In this document: piece after piece, positions 1-8,925 of the stretch | Position numbering within the stretch: the stretch's first letter is position 1 | How the letters are laid out: each line of letters begins with the position of its first letter | Assembly (NCBI GenBank): GCA_024628785.1 | Contig: CP102405.1 | Coordinates: forward strand, 682,001-746,000 | Direction: 5' to 3' | From: Fusobacteria bacterium ZRK30 | Lineage (GTDB): Bacteria > Fusobacteriota > Fusobacteriia > Fusobacteriales > Fusobacteriaceae | Length of the DNA stretch: 64,000 nucleotides | Position numbers and translations under genes: made by a program | The notes under the pieces: model-generated | What the model saw: the letters and a program-made list of their open reading frames with translations, nothing else | What the model was told of the DNA's origin: nothing | The model's database searches: none

Positions 1-165
1 GATGTTAAGGAGATAAAGATAGATTTGGAAAATCTAAAAAAATATTCCCTTAAAATAATTCAGGAACCGTTGATAGAGATAAGTGAAAATAAAACTGTAA
101 GACACAATCCATTGAAATTAGCATCAACTATATATTCATTGGTATTAGGAAAGATAAAACTGTAA
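1..165 (+). CDS. C-terminal end of a YvcK/CofD-like protein (partial)
   Basis: Open reading frame entering from the left edge, with 54 codons before a TAA at 163-165. The visible tail has a hydrophobic last stretch preceded by 'VRHNPLKLA', which resembles the 'RHD..KLA' ending of YvcK (gluconeogenesis-factor/CofD-like) proteins. That match is family recognition from a short tail. The next gene starts 16 bases downstream, so the two are probably co-transcribed. The product name is tentative; that this is a coding end is well supported. Confidence 0.5.
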   Translation, partial: DVKEIKIDLENLKKYSLKIIQEPLIEISENKTVRHNPLKLASTIYSLVLGKIKL

Positions 166-181
166 AAAAGGGGGATTAAGA

Positions 182-1114
182 TTGTATAAATATATATTTG
201 GACCAGTGCCTTCTAGAAGATTAGGAGTTTCTCTAGGTGTGGACTTGGTTATGCCTAAAACATGTAATTTGGATTGCATCTATTGTGAGTGTGGATCTAC
301 AACTAAATTTTATAATATGAGAGATAGTTATATAGATATAGATAGATTAATAGGGGAACTTGAAGATGTATTGCAGAATCTGACTCCTGACTATATAACT
401 TTTTCAGGTAGTGGAGAACCAACACTAAATAAAGATTTAGGTACGATAATCAAAAAAGTAAGAAAGATATACAATGGGAAGATAGCAGTTATAACTAATT
501 CCAGCCTTCTGAATAATTTAGATGTAAGGGAATCACTGGAAGAAGCGGACCTTATCATCCCATCTTTAGATGCAATATCAGAAGACGTATTTAAAAGGAT
601 GAACAGACCTATCGAAGGTTTGTCTGCTGAAAACATCTTGGATGGGATGACTAAATTTCTATCTACAACTAAAAAAGAGGTATACCTGGAGATCTTTATT
701 GTAGAGGGAATAAATGACAGTATAGAAGAGTTGGAAAAATTTGTAGAGTATCTCAAAGATAAAGAAATAACTGCAATTCAGCTGAATACTTTGGCTAGAC
801 CTGGAGCTGTAAGGGAGGTAAAGCCAGCCACTATAAAAAGGTTGTCTGAAATTAAGGATTATTTTATAAGCTCTGGTTTGAAATCGGTGGAAATTATAAA
901 AAAATATACCTCCAGGGAAGAGCTCCCTAAGTACAGTGAAAAACTAGAAAAACTTATCTTAAATATGCTTACTAAGAGAAAATACAGTATAGATGAGATG
1001 GTTGAATTACTCCAAAGAAATGAAGTGGAGTTATTTAAATATTTAAATATTTTGCAAAAAGAAGGTAAGGTAAAAATAGTTATTGAAAATGATCAAATCT
1101 ATATAAAATCTTAA
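182..1114 (+). CDS. radical SAM protein (COG0731-like)
   Basis: A 310-residue radical SAM enzyme. The N-terminus 'IFGPVPSRRLG' is followed by the iron-sulfur motif CNLDCIYC (CxxxCxxC, about residues 28-35), which binds the [4Fe-4S] cluster used to cleave S-adenosylmethionine. 'SGSGEPTL' is the SAM-binding GGE-like motif. The substrate of this family is not established; some relatives are annotated as wybutosine-synthesis-like or as activating proteins. About 70 C-terminal residues form a likely helical winged-helix-like extension ('YSIDEMVELL', 'LFKYLNILQKEGKV'), which suggests DNA or RNA contact. The start is TTG, chosen because GGGGG lies at 170-174 and the family N-terminus begins here. 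Confidence 0.85.
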   Translation: MYKYIFGPVPSRRLGVSLGVDLVMPKTCNLDCIYCECGSTTKFYNMRDSYIDIDRLIGELEDVLQNLTPDYITFSGSGEPTLNKDLGTIIKKVRKIYNGKIAVITNSSLLNNLDVRESLEEADLIIPSLDAISEDVFKRMNRPIEGLSAENILDGMTKFLSTTKKEVYLEIFIVEGINDSIEELEKFVEYLKDKEITAIQLNTLARPGAVREVKPATIKRLSEIKDYFISSGLKSVEIIKKYTSREELPKYSEKLEKLILNMLTKRKYSIDEMVELLQRNEVELFKYLNILQKEGKVKIVIENDQIYIKS

Positions 1115-1122
1115 AAAAATAA

Positions 1123-1151
1123 TTGACAAAAATTGTATTATTTTATATAAT
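1123..1151 (+). promoter_or_regulatory. sigma-70 promoter for tRNA-Tyr and possibly tuf
   Basis: TTGACA at 1123-1128 and TATAAT at 1146-1151, separated by exactly 17 bases. Both boxes match the consensus perfectly, as expected for a stable-RNA promoter. It lies 35 bases upstream of the tRNA and is the only strong promoter seen before tuf. Confidence 0.85.
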
Positions 1152-1186
1152 GAATCGTATCTCTGTAAGGGATATAAAATACTCGT

Positions 1187-1271
1187 GGTTGGATTCCCGA
1201 GTGGTCAAAGGGAGCAGACTGTAAATCTGCCGGCTCAGCCTTCGAAGGTTCAAATCCTTCTCCAACCACCA
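1187..1271 (+). tRNA. tRNA-Tyr (anticodon GTA)
   Basis: The acceptor stem GGTTGGA (1187-1193) pairs with TCCAACC (1261-1267), followed by discriminator A and an encoded CCA at 1269-1271. The anticodon loop CTGTAAA carries GTA at 1221-1223 inside the stem GCAGA/TCTGC. A long variable arm (class II) fits tyrosine in bacteria. GGTTCAAATCC is the T-arm. No terminator separates it from tuf. Confidence 0.97.
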
Positions 1272-1408
1272 TTTTTTAAAACTGCACAAATTTCTTAAAG
1301 TAAATATTTAAGGGAAGGGTGTGGATTTTTTTTTTAAGACAGTGAATTAGGCCATGGGGTCATAATATAAATTCAAAAATAAATTAAAATTTTTAGGAGG
1401 CTTTAACA

Positions 1409-2593
1409 ATGGCAAAAGAGCAATTTGACAGAAGTAAACCACATGTAAATATTGGAACAATAGGTCACGTAGACCATGGAAAGACAACAACAACAGCAGC
1501 AATCTCAAAAGTATTAGCAGACGCTGGATTAGCAGAAAGAGTAGATTTCGCTAACATCGACCAAGCACCAGAAGAAAGAGAAAGAGGAATCACTATCAAC
1601 ACGGCTCATATCGAGTACCAAACAGCAGCAAGACATTACGCTCACGTTGACTGTCCTGGCCATGCTGACTACGTAAAGAACATGATCACTGGAGCAGCAC
1701 AAATGGATGGAGCTATCTTAGTAGTTTCAGCAGCTGACGGTCCAATGCCTCAAACAAGAGAGCATATCTTACTTTCTAAGCAAGTAGGAGTACCTTACAT
1801 CATCGTATACTTAAACAAAGCTGACATGGTAGACGACGAAGAATTATTAGAATTAGTAGAAATGGAAGTAAGAGAATTATTAACTGAGTACGGATTCGAC
1901 GGAGATGACGCACCAGTAGTAACAGGTTCTGCATTAGGAGCATTAAATGGAGAGCAACAATGGGTAGACAAGATCATGGAATTAATGGATGCAGTAGATT
2001 CATACATCCCAACTCCAGAAAGAGCAATTGACCAACCTTTCTTAATGCCAGTAGAGGACGTTTTCACTATCACAGGTAGAGGAACAGTAGTAACTGGAAG
2101 AGTAGAAAGAGGAGTAGTAAAAGTAGGAGAAGAGATTGAAATAGTAGGAATCAAAGATACTGTAAAATCTACTTGTACAGGTGTAGAGATGTTCAGAAAG
2201 TTATTAGACCAAGGACAAGCTGGAGATAACATCGGAGCATTATTAAGAGGAATCAAGAAAGAAGACGTAGAAAGAGGACAAGTTTTATGTCATCCTGGAA
2301 CAATCAATCCACATACAAACTTCACAGGAGAAGTATATGTATTAACTAAAGAGGAAGGTGGAAGACATACTCCATTCTTCACAGGATACAGACCACAATT
2401 CTACTTCAGAACAACTGATATCACAGGAGCAGTACATTTACCAGAAGGTGTAGAAATGGTAATGCCTGGAGACAACATTGAAATGACAGTAGAATTAATC
2501 CATCCAATCGCAATGGAAGAAGGATTAAGATTCGCAATAAGAGAAGGTGGAAGAACAGTAGCATCAGGTGTAGTAGGACAAATCACTAAGTAA
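1409..2593 (+). CDS. tuf: elongation factor Tu
   Basis: A GTPase that delivers aminoacyl-tRNA to the ribosome; cytoplasmic. The 394 residues are full length. Visible motifs are the P-loop GHVDHGKT (19-26), the switch I RGITI near residue 58, DCPGH near 81 and NKAD near 136, followed by beta-barrel domains 2 and 3. Codon use is heavily biased (AGA, GGA, TTA, GTA), unlike most neighbours, as expected for one of the most expressed proteins. AGGAGG precedes the ATG. It stands apart from fusA and rps genes, directly behind tRNA-Tyr, and is closed by a strong terminator. Confidence 0.99.
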   Translation: MAKEQFDRSKPHVNIGTIGHVDHGKTTTTAAISKVLADAGLAERVDFANIDQAPEERERGITINTAHIEYQTAARHYAHVDCPGHADYVKNMITGAAQMDGAILVVSAADGPMPQTREHILLSKQVGVPYIIVYLNKADMVDDEELLELVEMEVRELLTEYGFDGDDAPVVTGSALGALNGEQQWVDKIMELMDAVDSYIPTPERAIDQPFLMPVEDVFTITGRGTVVTGRVERGVVKVGEEIEIVGIKDTVKSTCTGVEMFRKLLDQGQAGDNIGALLRGIKKEDVERGQVLCHPGTINPHTNFTGEVYVLTKEEGGRHTPFFTGYRPQFYFRTTDITGAVHLPEGVEMVMPGDNIEMTVELIHPIAMEEGLRFAIREGGRTVASGVVGQITK

Positions 2594-2640
2594 TTAGTAT
2601 TTCTTATGACTAGATGTAAGAGTTCAACAACTTTTATATA

Positions 2641-2677
2641 GAGAGGAGATAACCATTTGGTTATCTCCTTTTTTTAT
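2641..2677 (+). terminator. tuf terminator
   Basis: Stem GGAGATAACC (2645-2654) with GGTTATCTCC (2659-2668), a 4-base loop, then seven T. A classic intrinsic terminator 50 bases after the tuf stop. Confidence 0.93.
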
Positions 2678-2860
2678 TAAATTTTTTTGAGAAACTAGTT
2701 GGGAGTGAGAATGTTGTAAAAGTGAAAAAAATGATTTTTTTTAATACATAATTTTGAAAATAAATTTTGTTTTTTACAAAAAAAGAGGTAATATAAAAAC
2801 GAAAACAAGAAAAAACACTCTATAAATTAAGAATTCTAAGAAAAAACTAAAAAAGGAGAG

Positions 2861-4252
2861 ATGAATATGTCCAATGAAAAAATGAAACAACCAGGAGGAA
2901 TGTATCTACTGGGAACTATGATGGCTGGATGTAATTTTGGCTATTATGGGATGAGGTTAACTACATTACTATTTTTAGTAGCGGCAGTAGGCAGAGGTGG
3001 TGTAGGGTTCACAGATGTCAATGCGTCTTCTTTATTGGGAACCTTTATGGCTTTAGCATATATAACACCCATGTTAGGGGGATGGGCTGCAGATAAAATT
3101 TTAGGAACTAGAAAAAGTATTATGCTTGGATTAGGAATGTGTGCAGTAGGTTACTTTATAGGATTTGCATCCCAATCGGTGATCTCAGTTTATGCTATGA
3201 TATACCTGGTGGCTTTAGGAGCAGGATTTTACAAGGGAAACTTGTTGACATTACTTGGTAGTATCTATGAAAAAGGTGATCCTAGAAAGGATGCAGCTTT
3301 TTCAATTAACTATACATTTATAAATATAGGAGTATTCTTCGGAACATTAATCTGTGGGTTTATTGCTAATAAATGGGGAGCAACATTGGATAGTGATGGA
3401 AAAATTTTGGTATATGGTTATAAATATGTCTTCTTAGCAACTTCAATGGCAGTGACATTTTCTTTAATTATTTTTATAATGTTAAAAGACCGGTTACTGG
3501 GAACAGCAGGGATATTACCTTCTCATAAGGAAGCCGCTGTGGGGTCTCAGAGTGAAAATGATGAAAAAATACCGTTGACTAAGGGAGAAAGAAACAGGGT
3601 AGTAGCTATATGCGCATTGGCTATCTTTGCTACGTTTTTTTGGGTGGCTTACTATCAAACAGCTACATCCATTGTTTTATATGCAAAAAACAGTGTCCAG
3701 TTAATATATAATGGGTTTGAAATACCCCTGGCATGGATGGATACTTATAATGGATTTCTCTGTATAATACTAGGTCCTATAATGGCTGTTGTTTGGGGAT
3801 TAAAAGCTAAAACCAAGAATGGAGACTTCAACATAGCTACTAAGATGACTCTTGGCTTTTTATTTTTAGCAGCAGCATTTGGAGTTATGGCCCTGTCTAT
3901 CACCCAGACTATAGGTGGAGGAAAGGCAAGTATTATATGGTTAGTGTTGTTCTCTACATTGTTAACAGTAGGAGAGATGTGTTTCTCGCCAATAGCTTAT
4001 TCAATGGTAGATAAATTAGCTCCTAAAAAGATTGCAGGAGCTATGATGGGAGTTTGGTTTGCAAGTACATTCTTAGCCTCAAAAGCTTCTGGATATGTGC
4101 AGTTTTTTGTAGATAAACTTGGACCATTACAGGTATTTTTAGGGTTCACTGTAGCATTAGTTGCAGTAGGTCTGATATTATTTTCAATAAATAAACCTAT
4201 TGAGAGGATGGAAAAAGGAGAAGAGGCAGAAGCAGAGATACAAGTTTCTTAG
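2861..4252 (+). CDS. POT/PTR-family oligopeptide transporter
   Basis: Inner-membrane transporter of the proton-dependent oligopeptide family (463 residues, about 12-14 membrane segments). The PTR2 signature is seen as 'FSINYTFINIG', and 'YYGMR' marks the start of helix 1. Canonical members read ExxERFxYYGMR there; here the five positions before the F are MAGCN, so the ExxER motif that couples peptide uptake to protons is absent. The fold is clear, but coupling and substrate may differ. GGAGAG lies just upstream of ATG 2861; the ATG two codons later is the alternative. Monocistronic, ending in a bidirectional terminator. Confidence 0.88.
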   Translation: MNMSNEKMKQPGGMYLLGTMMAGCNFGYYGMRLTTLLFLVAAVGRGGVGFTDVNASSLLGTFMALAYITPMLGGWAADKILGTRKSIMLGLGMCAVGYFIGFASQSVISVYAMIYLVALGAGFYKGNLLTLLGSIYEKGDPRKDAAFSINYTFINIGVFFGTLICGFIANKWGATLDSDGKILVYGYKYVFLATSMAVTFSLIIFIMLKDRLLGTAGILPSHKEAAVGSQSENDEKIPLTKGERNRVVAICALAIFATFFWVAYYQTATSIVLYAKNSVQLIYNGFEIPLAWMDTYNGFLCIILGPIMAVVWGLKAKTKNGDFNIATKMTLGFLFLAAAFGVMALSITQTIGGGKASIIWLVLFSTLLTVGEMCFSPIAYSMVDKLAPKKIAGAMMGVWFASTFLASKASGYVQFFVDKLGPLQVFLGFTVALVAVGLILFSINKPIERMEKGEEAEAEIQVS

Positions 4253-4267
4253 AAAAAGTGATAGAAC

Positions 4268-4303
4268 AAAAAAGATGACCCCTGATACAGAGGTCATCTT
4301 TTT
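4268..4303. terminator. bidirectional terminator between the peptide transporter and metK
   Basis: AAAGATGACC (4271-4280) pairs with GGTCATCTTT (4292-4301), with A-rich and T-rich flanks on the two sides. It serves both convergent genes. Confidence 0.88.
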
Positions 4304-4304
4304 A

Positions 4305-5462
4305 TTATCCTATATTTAATGCTTTTTTTAACTCTTCTACCTTGTTTAATCTTTCCCAAGGAAGATCGATATCAGTTCTACCGATGTGTCCAAAGGCAGC
4401 TAGATCTTGATATTTGAATTTAGGAGTTCTAAGTTCAAGCGCTCCTTCGATTCCTCTAGGTGAAAGATCAAAAATTTTCATTGTAGCTTGAGCTAATGCG
4501 ATTTCTTCAACTGTACCAGTTCCAAAAGTATCTACTTTGATAGATGTAGGGTGATCTACTCCTATTGCATATGAAAGTTGTACTTCACACTTGGTAGCTA
4601 ACTTAGCTCCTACAATTGTTTTTGCAACCCATCTAGCAGCATAAGCAGCTGATCTGTCTACCTTTGAAGGGTCCTTTCCAGAGAATGCTCCACCACCGTG
4701 ACGGAAGAATCCACCATATGTATCTACGATGATCTTTCTACCTGTAAGACCTGCATCTCCATGTGGCCCGCCAATTACAAATCTACCAGTTGGATTGATA
4801 TGGAAATGATTAACTTTTTTTACATCTAGCTCATAACTCTCTAAAACAGGAGTGATAACTAGTTTTATAATATCTTCTTTGATAGTTTCATTTGAAACTT
4901 CAGGATTATGCTGAACAGAAACAACAACAGTTTCCACATGATCAACATTTCCATTTTCATCATAGGCTAATGTTACTTGAGATTTAGCATCTGGTCTGGC
5001 CCATGCTAATTCACCGCTTCTAGTAATAGCAGTTAACTTTCTGATGATCTCTCTAGATAAAACAAGTGCTAAAGGCATAAGTTCAGGAGTTTCATCTACT
5101 GCTCCTCCGAACATGATTCCCTGGTCACCGGCTCCACCTGTATCTACACCTTGAGAGATGTCAGGTGATTGAGAATGAATTGCATTTAATACACCACAGT
5201 CTGAATCAAATCCCATCCCTTGTCTATATCCGATCTCATCAATCTTGTTTCTAACGATTGTCTGGATATCTACGTAAGTAGTTGTAGTGATCTCTCCTCC
5301 AACTACTACTTGTCCAGTTGTACAGAAAGTCTCACAAGCTACCCTAGATTTTGGATCCTCTGCTAAACAAGCATCTAATACTGCGTCTGAAATTTGGTCT
5401 GCGATCTTATCTGGATGTCCTGGTGATACACATTCAGATGTGAAATAAGTTTTGTTTGTCAT
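4305..5462 (-). CDS. metK: S-adenosylmethionine synthetase
   Basis: Makes S-adenosylmethionine from methionine and ATP in the cytoplasm. The 385 residues match the family length. '[19 protein letters not shown]' holds the ATP/methionine-binding His and Asp, '[10 protein letters not shown]' is the signature hexapeptide region, and 'GGGAFSGKD' is the phosphate-binding loop. GGAGG precedes the ATG by seven bases. It is last in an operon with the ECF transporter genes, only 47 bases after ecfT, and no separate promoter or riboswitch fits in that gap. Its expression should therefore follow the SAM-I riboswitch at 8633-8780. Confidence 0.98.
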   Translation of the reverse strand: MTNKTYFTSECVSPGHPDKIADQISDAVLDACLAEDPKSRVACETFCTTGQVVVGGEITTTTYVDIQTIVRNKIDEIGYRQGMGFDSDCGVLNAIHSQSPDISQGVDTGGAGDQGIMFGGAVDETPELMPLALVLSREIIRKLTAITRSGELAWARPDAKSQVTLAYDENGNVDHVETVVVSVQHNPEVSNETIKEDIIKLVITPVLESYELDVKKVNHFHINPTGRFVIGGPHGDAGLTGRKIIVDTYGGFFRHGGGAFSGKDPSKVDRSAAYAARWVAKTIVGAKLATKCEVQLSYAIGVDHPTSIKVDTFGTGTVEEIALAQATMKIFDLSPRGIEGALELRTPKFKYQDLAAFGHIGRTDIDLPWERLNKVEELKKALNIG

Positions 5463-5509
5463 TTTTTGCCTCCTAATATATTAATATATATGTTAATTAC
5501 GATAATTTT

Positions 5510-6337
5510 TTAAAATGGATACCAAAATCCACTGAGATAAAATTTATTTATTAAAATTCCTGCAACTGCTCCTATTAGAAGAAGTGCAATGGCTAAGAAA
5601 TCAAATTTACCATATTTTTTTCCATTGTACCAAGATCTGGTTTTTTCAGACCCGAATCCACGTAGGTTCATAGCATTTGAAACTACTTCTACCCTGTTTA
5701 ACGAAGATAAAACCAAGGGGATAAGGATGGTGTTATAGTTTTTAAATCTATTTATAAGGCTGTCTTCTCCCTTTCTAAAGGCTACTCCACGAGCTTCTTG
5801 AGCGTGCATAATATTTACAAACTCATCTCTGACATCTGGGATATACCTAAGGGCTATATTGACCGCATAGGCAATCTTATATGAAACACCGATCTTATTT
5901 AAACTACTTGCAAACCTGCTAGGATGGGTAGTAAAGATAAATATGATGGTTATAGGCAGTATAGATAGATATTTTAAAGATAGCGTTATTGCAAACCACA
6001 GTGTTTCATAGGTAAGTGGTCTTCCTAAAATATTAAATATAGGTGTATATTGATCTATAAGTTCCGAGCCATAGGCAGGAGTAATTAAGATCAAAAATAA
6101 AGAGTTAAAGAGGGTAAATATCAGTAAAAATATAACCAGTGGTTTAACTTCTCTAAATGTAATGTTTGCCATTCTGATAAGGAGAGCTCCTCCTGTGATA
6201 AGGGCTAAGAATACTCTGATATCTGTAAACATAAAGGCTACAGCTGTCCAAACGAGTAACATTAGGAGTTTTATACTTCCGTCCAAAGAATGAATTGGAG
6301 ATTTTTTATCGATATATAAAGTTCCGGTTGTAGTCAC
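5510..6337 (-). CDS. ecfT: ECF transporter T component (EcfT/CbiQ family)
   Basis: Membrane scaffold that links the substrate-binding S protein to the two ATPase domains. The 275 residues contain about five to six hydrophobic segments. The two Ala-Arg-Gly-type coupling motifs are visible as 'AQEARGVAF' and 'AMNLRGFG'. It begins directly after the ATPase stop and lies between that gene and metK. Specificity comes from the S component. Confidence 0.9.
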   Translation of the reverse strand: MTTTGTLYIDKKSPIHSLDGSIKLLMLLVWTAVAFMFTDIRVFLALITGGALLIRMANITFREVKPLVIFLLIFTLFNSLFLILITPAYGSELIDQYTPIFNILGRPLTYETLWFAITLSLKYLSILPITIIFIFTTHPSRFASSLNKIGVSYKIAYAVNIALRYIPDVRDEFVNIMHAQEARGVAFRKGEDSLINRFKNYNTILIPLVLSSLNRVEVVSNAMNLRGFGSEKTRSWYNGKKYGKFDFLAIALLLIGAVAGILINKFYLSGFWYPF

Positions 6338-8041
6338 CTATACCATCTCCCTATGATCATGATTTATAAAAGTTTCCAACATCAATTTTTCATCGATGTT
6401 GAGAACTTCTGCTAATGTTGAAACAGATATCTTCTTTAGATTTGCCCGATTTAAAGTTTCTGTATGAGATAATACATTTGAAACGGTGTCGTCACAGATA
6501 ATTTCTCCATTGGATAAGACAATGGCACGGTTACTGTATTCCAGGGCCAGGTGCATATCGTGGGTTATAAATATGATGCTTAATCCTGTTTTACTTAAAC
6601 TTTCTATAAACTGCATAAATTCTAAATAATGTTTATAATCCTGTCCGGCTGTAGGTTCATCTAAGATGAGGATGCTAGGATCCAGAGCTAAGATTGTAGC
6701 AATACTTAGTCTTTTTTTCTGACCATAGCTGAGAGCTGTGATAGGCCAATTTCTAAAGGCGTGCAGTCCGCAGATCTTTAGAGTATTTTCTGCTTTTTCT
6801 GAGATCTCATCTTTTTTATATCCACGGAGTTTTAAACCAAAACTCACCTCATCCAAGAGGGTTTCCTGGGTAATCATATGGTTTGGATTCTGCATAACAT
6901 AACCAATTTCCTGTCCTCTTTTTCTGATACTCCAGCTATCTATATTTCCTCCCTTATAGGAGATAGTTCCGCTTGATTTTTTGCAAATACCTGTGATGAC
7001 CTTGGATAGTGTAGATTTACCTGCTCCATTATTTCCTAGAAGAGAGATGATCTCCCCTTTATACAGATCAAAATTTATATTTTTAATGATGTTGTCTCTC
7101 TTATTATATGAGAAAGTTAGATCTTTAACTTCTAATATTTTTTCACTATAAGATCTAATTTTAGGTTTTATATTTTCTATCCAGTTATCTATGTTTTTTT
7201 TGACAGCTGGAATTTTTAAACTATCTATGTTTAATATATCTAAATCTTTAAGATCGATATCAGCATGTCTCATAGTTTCGATATACAGGGGCTCACGCAG
7301 TCCAAAACGTCTCAATGATCCGTCTAAGATTAATTCTGCAGGGGTACCTGATGCAACTATTGTTCCCTTATCAACAATGATTATCTTATCAAATTTTTCA
7401 GCAAGAACATCCTCGATCCTATGTTCTATAACAACGATAGTTTTGTTGGATCTCTCGTGGACCGATGAGATCAGTTTCATAGCAGATCTTCCGCTTGCGG
7501 GATCCAGGTTTGCCAAGGGCTCATCAAAGAGTAGTATAGGTGCTTCACTCATTACTATACCTGCTAAGGAAGCTCTTTGTTTCAAACCACCGCTGAGTTC
7601 CTGAGGGCTCTTGAGAAGATGGTCTTCCATATCTACTTTTTTTAGAGCTGTCATTACATTCTCTTTCATGATATCTACGTCAACGTTGCTATTCTCATCC
7701 CTAAAAGCCACATCCTCTCCTACACTTAATCCTACAAACTGACCGTCTTGATCCTGCAGGATGGTAGAGACATGGCTGCTGATGTCAAAGATACTGGTTT
7801 TATGAGGTTCTATATTGTTTACTTTTAACTCTCCATTGATCTCACCGGAATAGGAAAACGGGATCAATCCGTTGAGACAATGTCCCAGGGTAGATTTACC
7901 TGATCCAGAAGGACCTGCAATGAGGACTTTTTCCCCACTCTGTATAGACAGGTTTATATTCTTTAATGTGGGAGTACCCAAACTCCTATATTGAAATGTA
8001 AAATTTTTGAATTCAATAATTTTTTTTTCTTCGTTTCCCAT
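6338..8041 (-). CDS. fused ECF ATPase (EcfA-EcfA')
   Basis: Two ABC nucleotide-binding domains in one 567-residue chain, powering the ECF transporter. Domain 1 has Walker A GPSGSGKST, signature LSGGLKQR and Walker B 'ILLFDEPLANLD'. Domain 2 (from about residue 300) has GNNGAGKST, LSYGQKKR and 'ILILDEPTAGQD'. Both sites look intact. In most ECF systems the two ATPases are separate genes; the fused form is common beside UPF0397 S components. It abuts ecfT and lies 21 bases after the S-component gene. Confidence 0.92.
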   Translation of the reverse strand: MGNEEKKIIEFKNFTFQYRSLGTPTLKNINLSIQSGEKVLIAGPSGSGKSTLGHCLNGLIPFSYSGEINGELKVNNIEPHKTSIFDISSHVSTILQDQDGQFVGLSVGEDVAFRDENSNVDVDIMKENVMTALKKVDMEDHLLKSPQELSGGLKQRASLAGIVMSEAPILLFDEPLANLDPASGRSAMKLISSVHERSNKTIVVIEHRIEDVLAEKFDKIIIVDKGTIVASGTPAELILDGSLRRFGLREPLYIETMRHADIDLKDLDILNIDSLKIPAVKKNIDNWIENIKPKIRSYSEKILEVKDLTFSYNKRDNIIKNINFDLYKGEIISLLGNNGAGKSTLSKVITGICKKSSGTISYKGGNIDSWSIRKRGQEIGYVMQNPNHMITQETLLDEVSFGLKLRGYKKDEISEKAENTLKICGLHAFRNWPITALSYGQKKRLSIATILALDPSILILDEPTAGQDYKHYLEFMQFIESLSKTGLSIIFITHDMHLALEYSNRAIVLSNGEIICDDTVSNVLSHTETLNRANLKKISVSTLAEVLNIDEKLMLETFINHDHREMV

Positions 8042-8062
8042 TTGTATCTCCTTAATTAAGTT

Positions 8063-8605
8063 TTATTCAGCTGTTAAATTTTTATGTTTGCCCTTTCTTT
8101 TAGCTAACATAATTACCGCAGGAATTCCCAGCCCGGCTGTTACAACAAAGTTTGAAGCTGTGGCTATAAGGATCTGAATCCATACTTTATTTGAAGGCTC
8201 ACCGTAGAAGAATACATCTCCTATATAAGCTGCAATACCTGCTAAGATCATTCCGATCACTGCGTATATATATAGTTTAACTATATGTTTTTTGTTTAAA
8301 ACTCCGTGTTCAGGGTCAAAACTTTTGTCTGACCTGATAAATCCCATGGAAAATCCTATCATAGCAGACAGCATAACCCAGCTCCACCATACTCCACCAT
8401 ACATCATGGTATCATTTAGAGCATGACCTATAAATCCAACTAAAAATCCAACAACTGGTCCGAATAGTGCACCAAATATAGTAAGCAGTGTAACTGCTAT
8501 CCTAAGAGATGTGTTGGGCCCGATAGGTAGTGATACAGCAGACAGTACACCATACAGAGCTGCTCCTATTCCAATAGCTACAACATGTTTTGTAGTTAAT
8601 TTCAT
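8063..8605 (-). CDS. ECF transporter S component, UPF0397 family
   Basis: Integral membrane substrate-binding subunit, 180 residues with about five to six membrane segments. The stretch 'FGPVVGFLVGFIGHALND' followed by 'YGGVWWSW' is characteristic of UPF0397 proteins. GGAGG lies upstream of the ATG. It is the first gene after a SAM-I riboswitch and is co-transcribed with metK, so the substrate is probably methionine or a methionine precursor. That specificity is inferred from regulation and context. Confidence 0.88.
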   Translation of the reverse strand: MKLTTKHVVAIGIGAALYGVLSAVSLPIGPNTSLRIAVTLLTIFGALFGPVVGFLVGFIGHALNDTMMYGGVWWSWVMLSAMIGFSMGFIRSDKSFDPEHGVLNKKHIVKLYIYAVIGMILAGIAAYIGDVFFYGEPSNKVWIQILIATASNFVVTAGLGIPAVIMLAKRKGKHKNLTAE

Positions 8606-8632
8606 TTTATTCCTCCTAATATTTTTTCAAAT

Positions 8633-8780
8633 AAAAAACCTCTTATTTTTACAATAAGAGGTCGAATGTTTTATTCCTCTTATCTTCACGATTTAAAATC
8701 GCTTGGATGTAGCACCTTCCCTAAATGGGGGTTGCCGGACGTCGTAGGGCCAATTCCCTCAGTCTCTCTTAATAAGATGT
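8633..8780 (-). promoter_or_regulatory. SAM-I (S-box) riboswitch with terminator
   Basis: Read on the minus strand, the leader contains the S-box core: AAGAGAGACTGAGGGA, then GGCCC, CGGCAACC, GGTGCTACATCC and GAAGATAAGAGG. P1 is formed by TCTTAT (plus 8772-8777) with ATAAGA (plus 8678-8683). The 3' P1 strand can instead pair with the terminator arm. The terminator (plus 8638-8646 with 8654-8662, tail 8633-8638) lies just before the S-component gene. When SAM binds, transcription of the ECF-metK operon should stop. Confidence 0.95.
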
Positions 8781-8815
8781 TGCATATTTAATTTTTAATT
8801 TATTTTAACAAAATA

Positions 8816-8845
8816 ATTATACTATATTAAAAGTAGTTTGGTCAA
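8816..8845 (-). promoter_or_regulatory. promoter of the SAM-riboswitch operon
   Basis: On the minus strand TTGACC (plus 8840-8845) and TATAAT (plus 8816-8821) are 18 bases apart. The predicted RNA start is about 30 bases before riboswitch helix P1. Confidence 0.75.
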
Positions 8846-8925
8846 CTTTTTTAATTTTTTTATATTTAAATTTGATTAATATGGTAAAATTAAAATGAGA
8901 GTTTAAAAGTTGAGGAGGGAACGTT

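Noticed and set aside
391-756. Minus-strand frame inside the radical SAM gene
   Set aside because: Covers a well-conserved sense protein and has no ribosome site or family match.
1795-2256. Antisense open frames within tuf (also 2401-2586)
   Set aside because: Shadows produced by the biased codon use of EF-Tu; no ribosome site and the sense protein is unambiguous.
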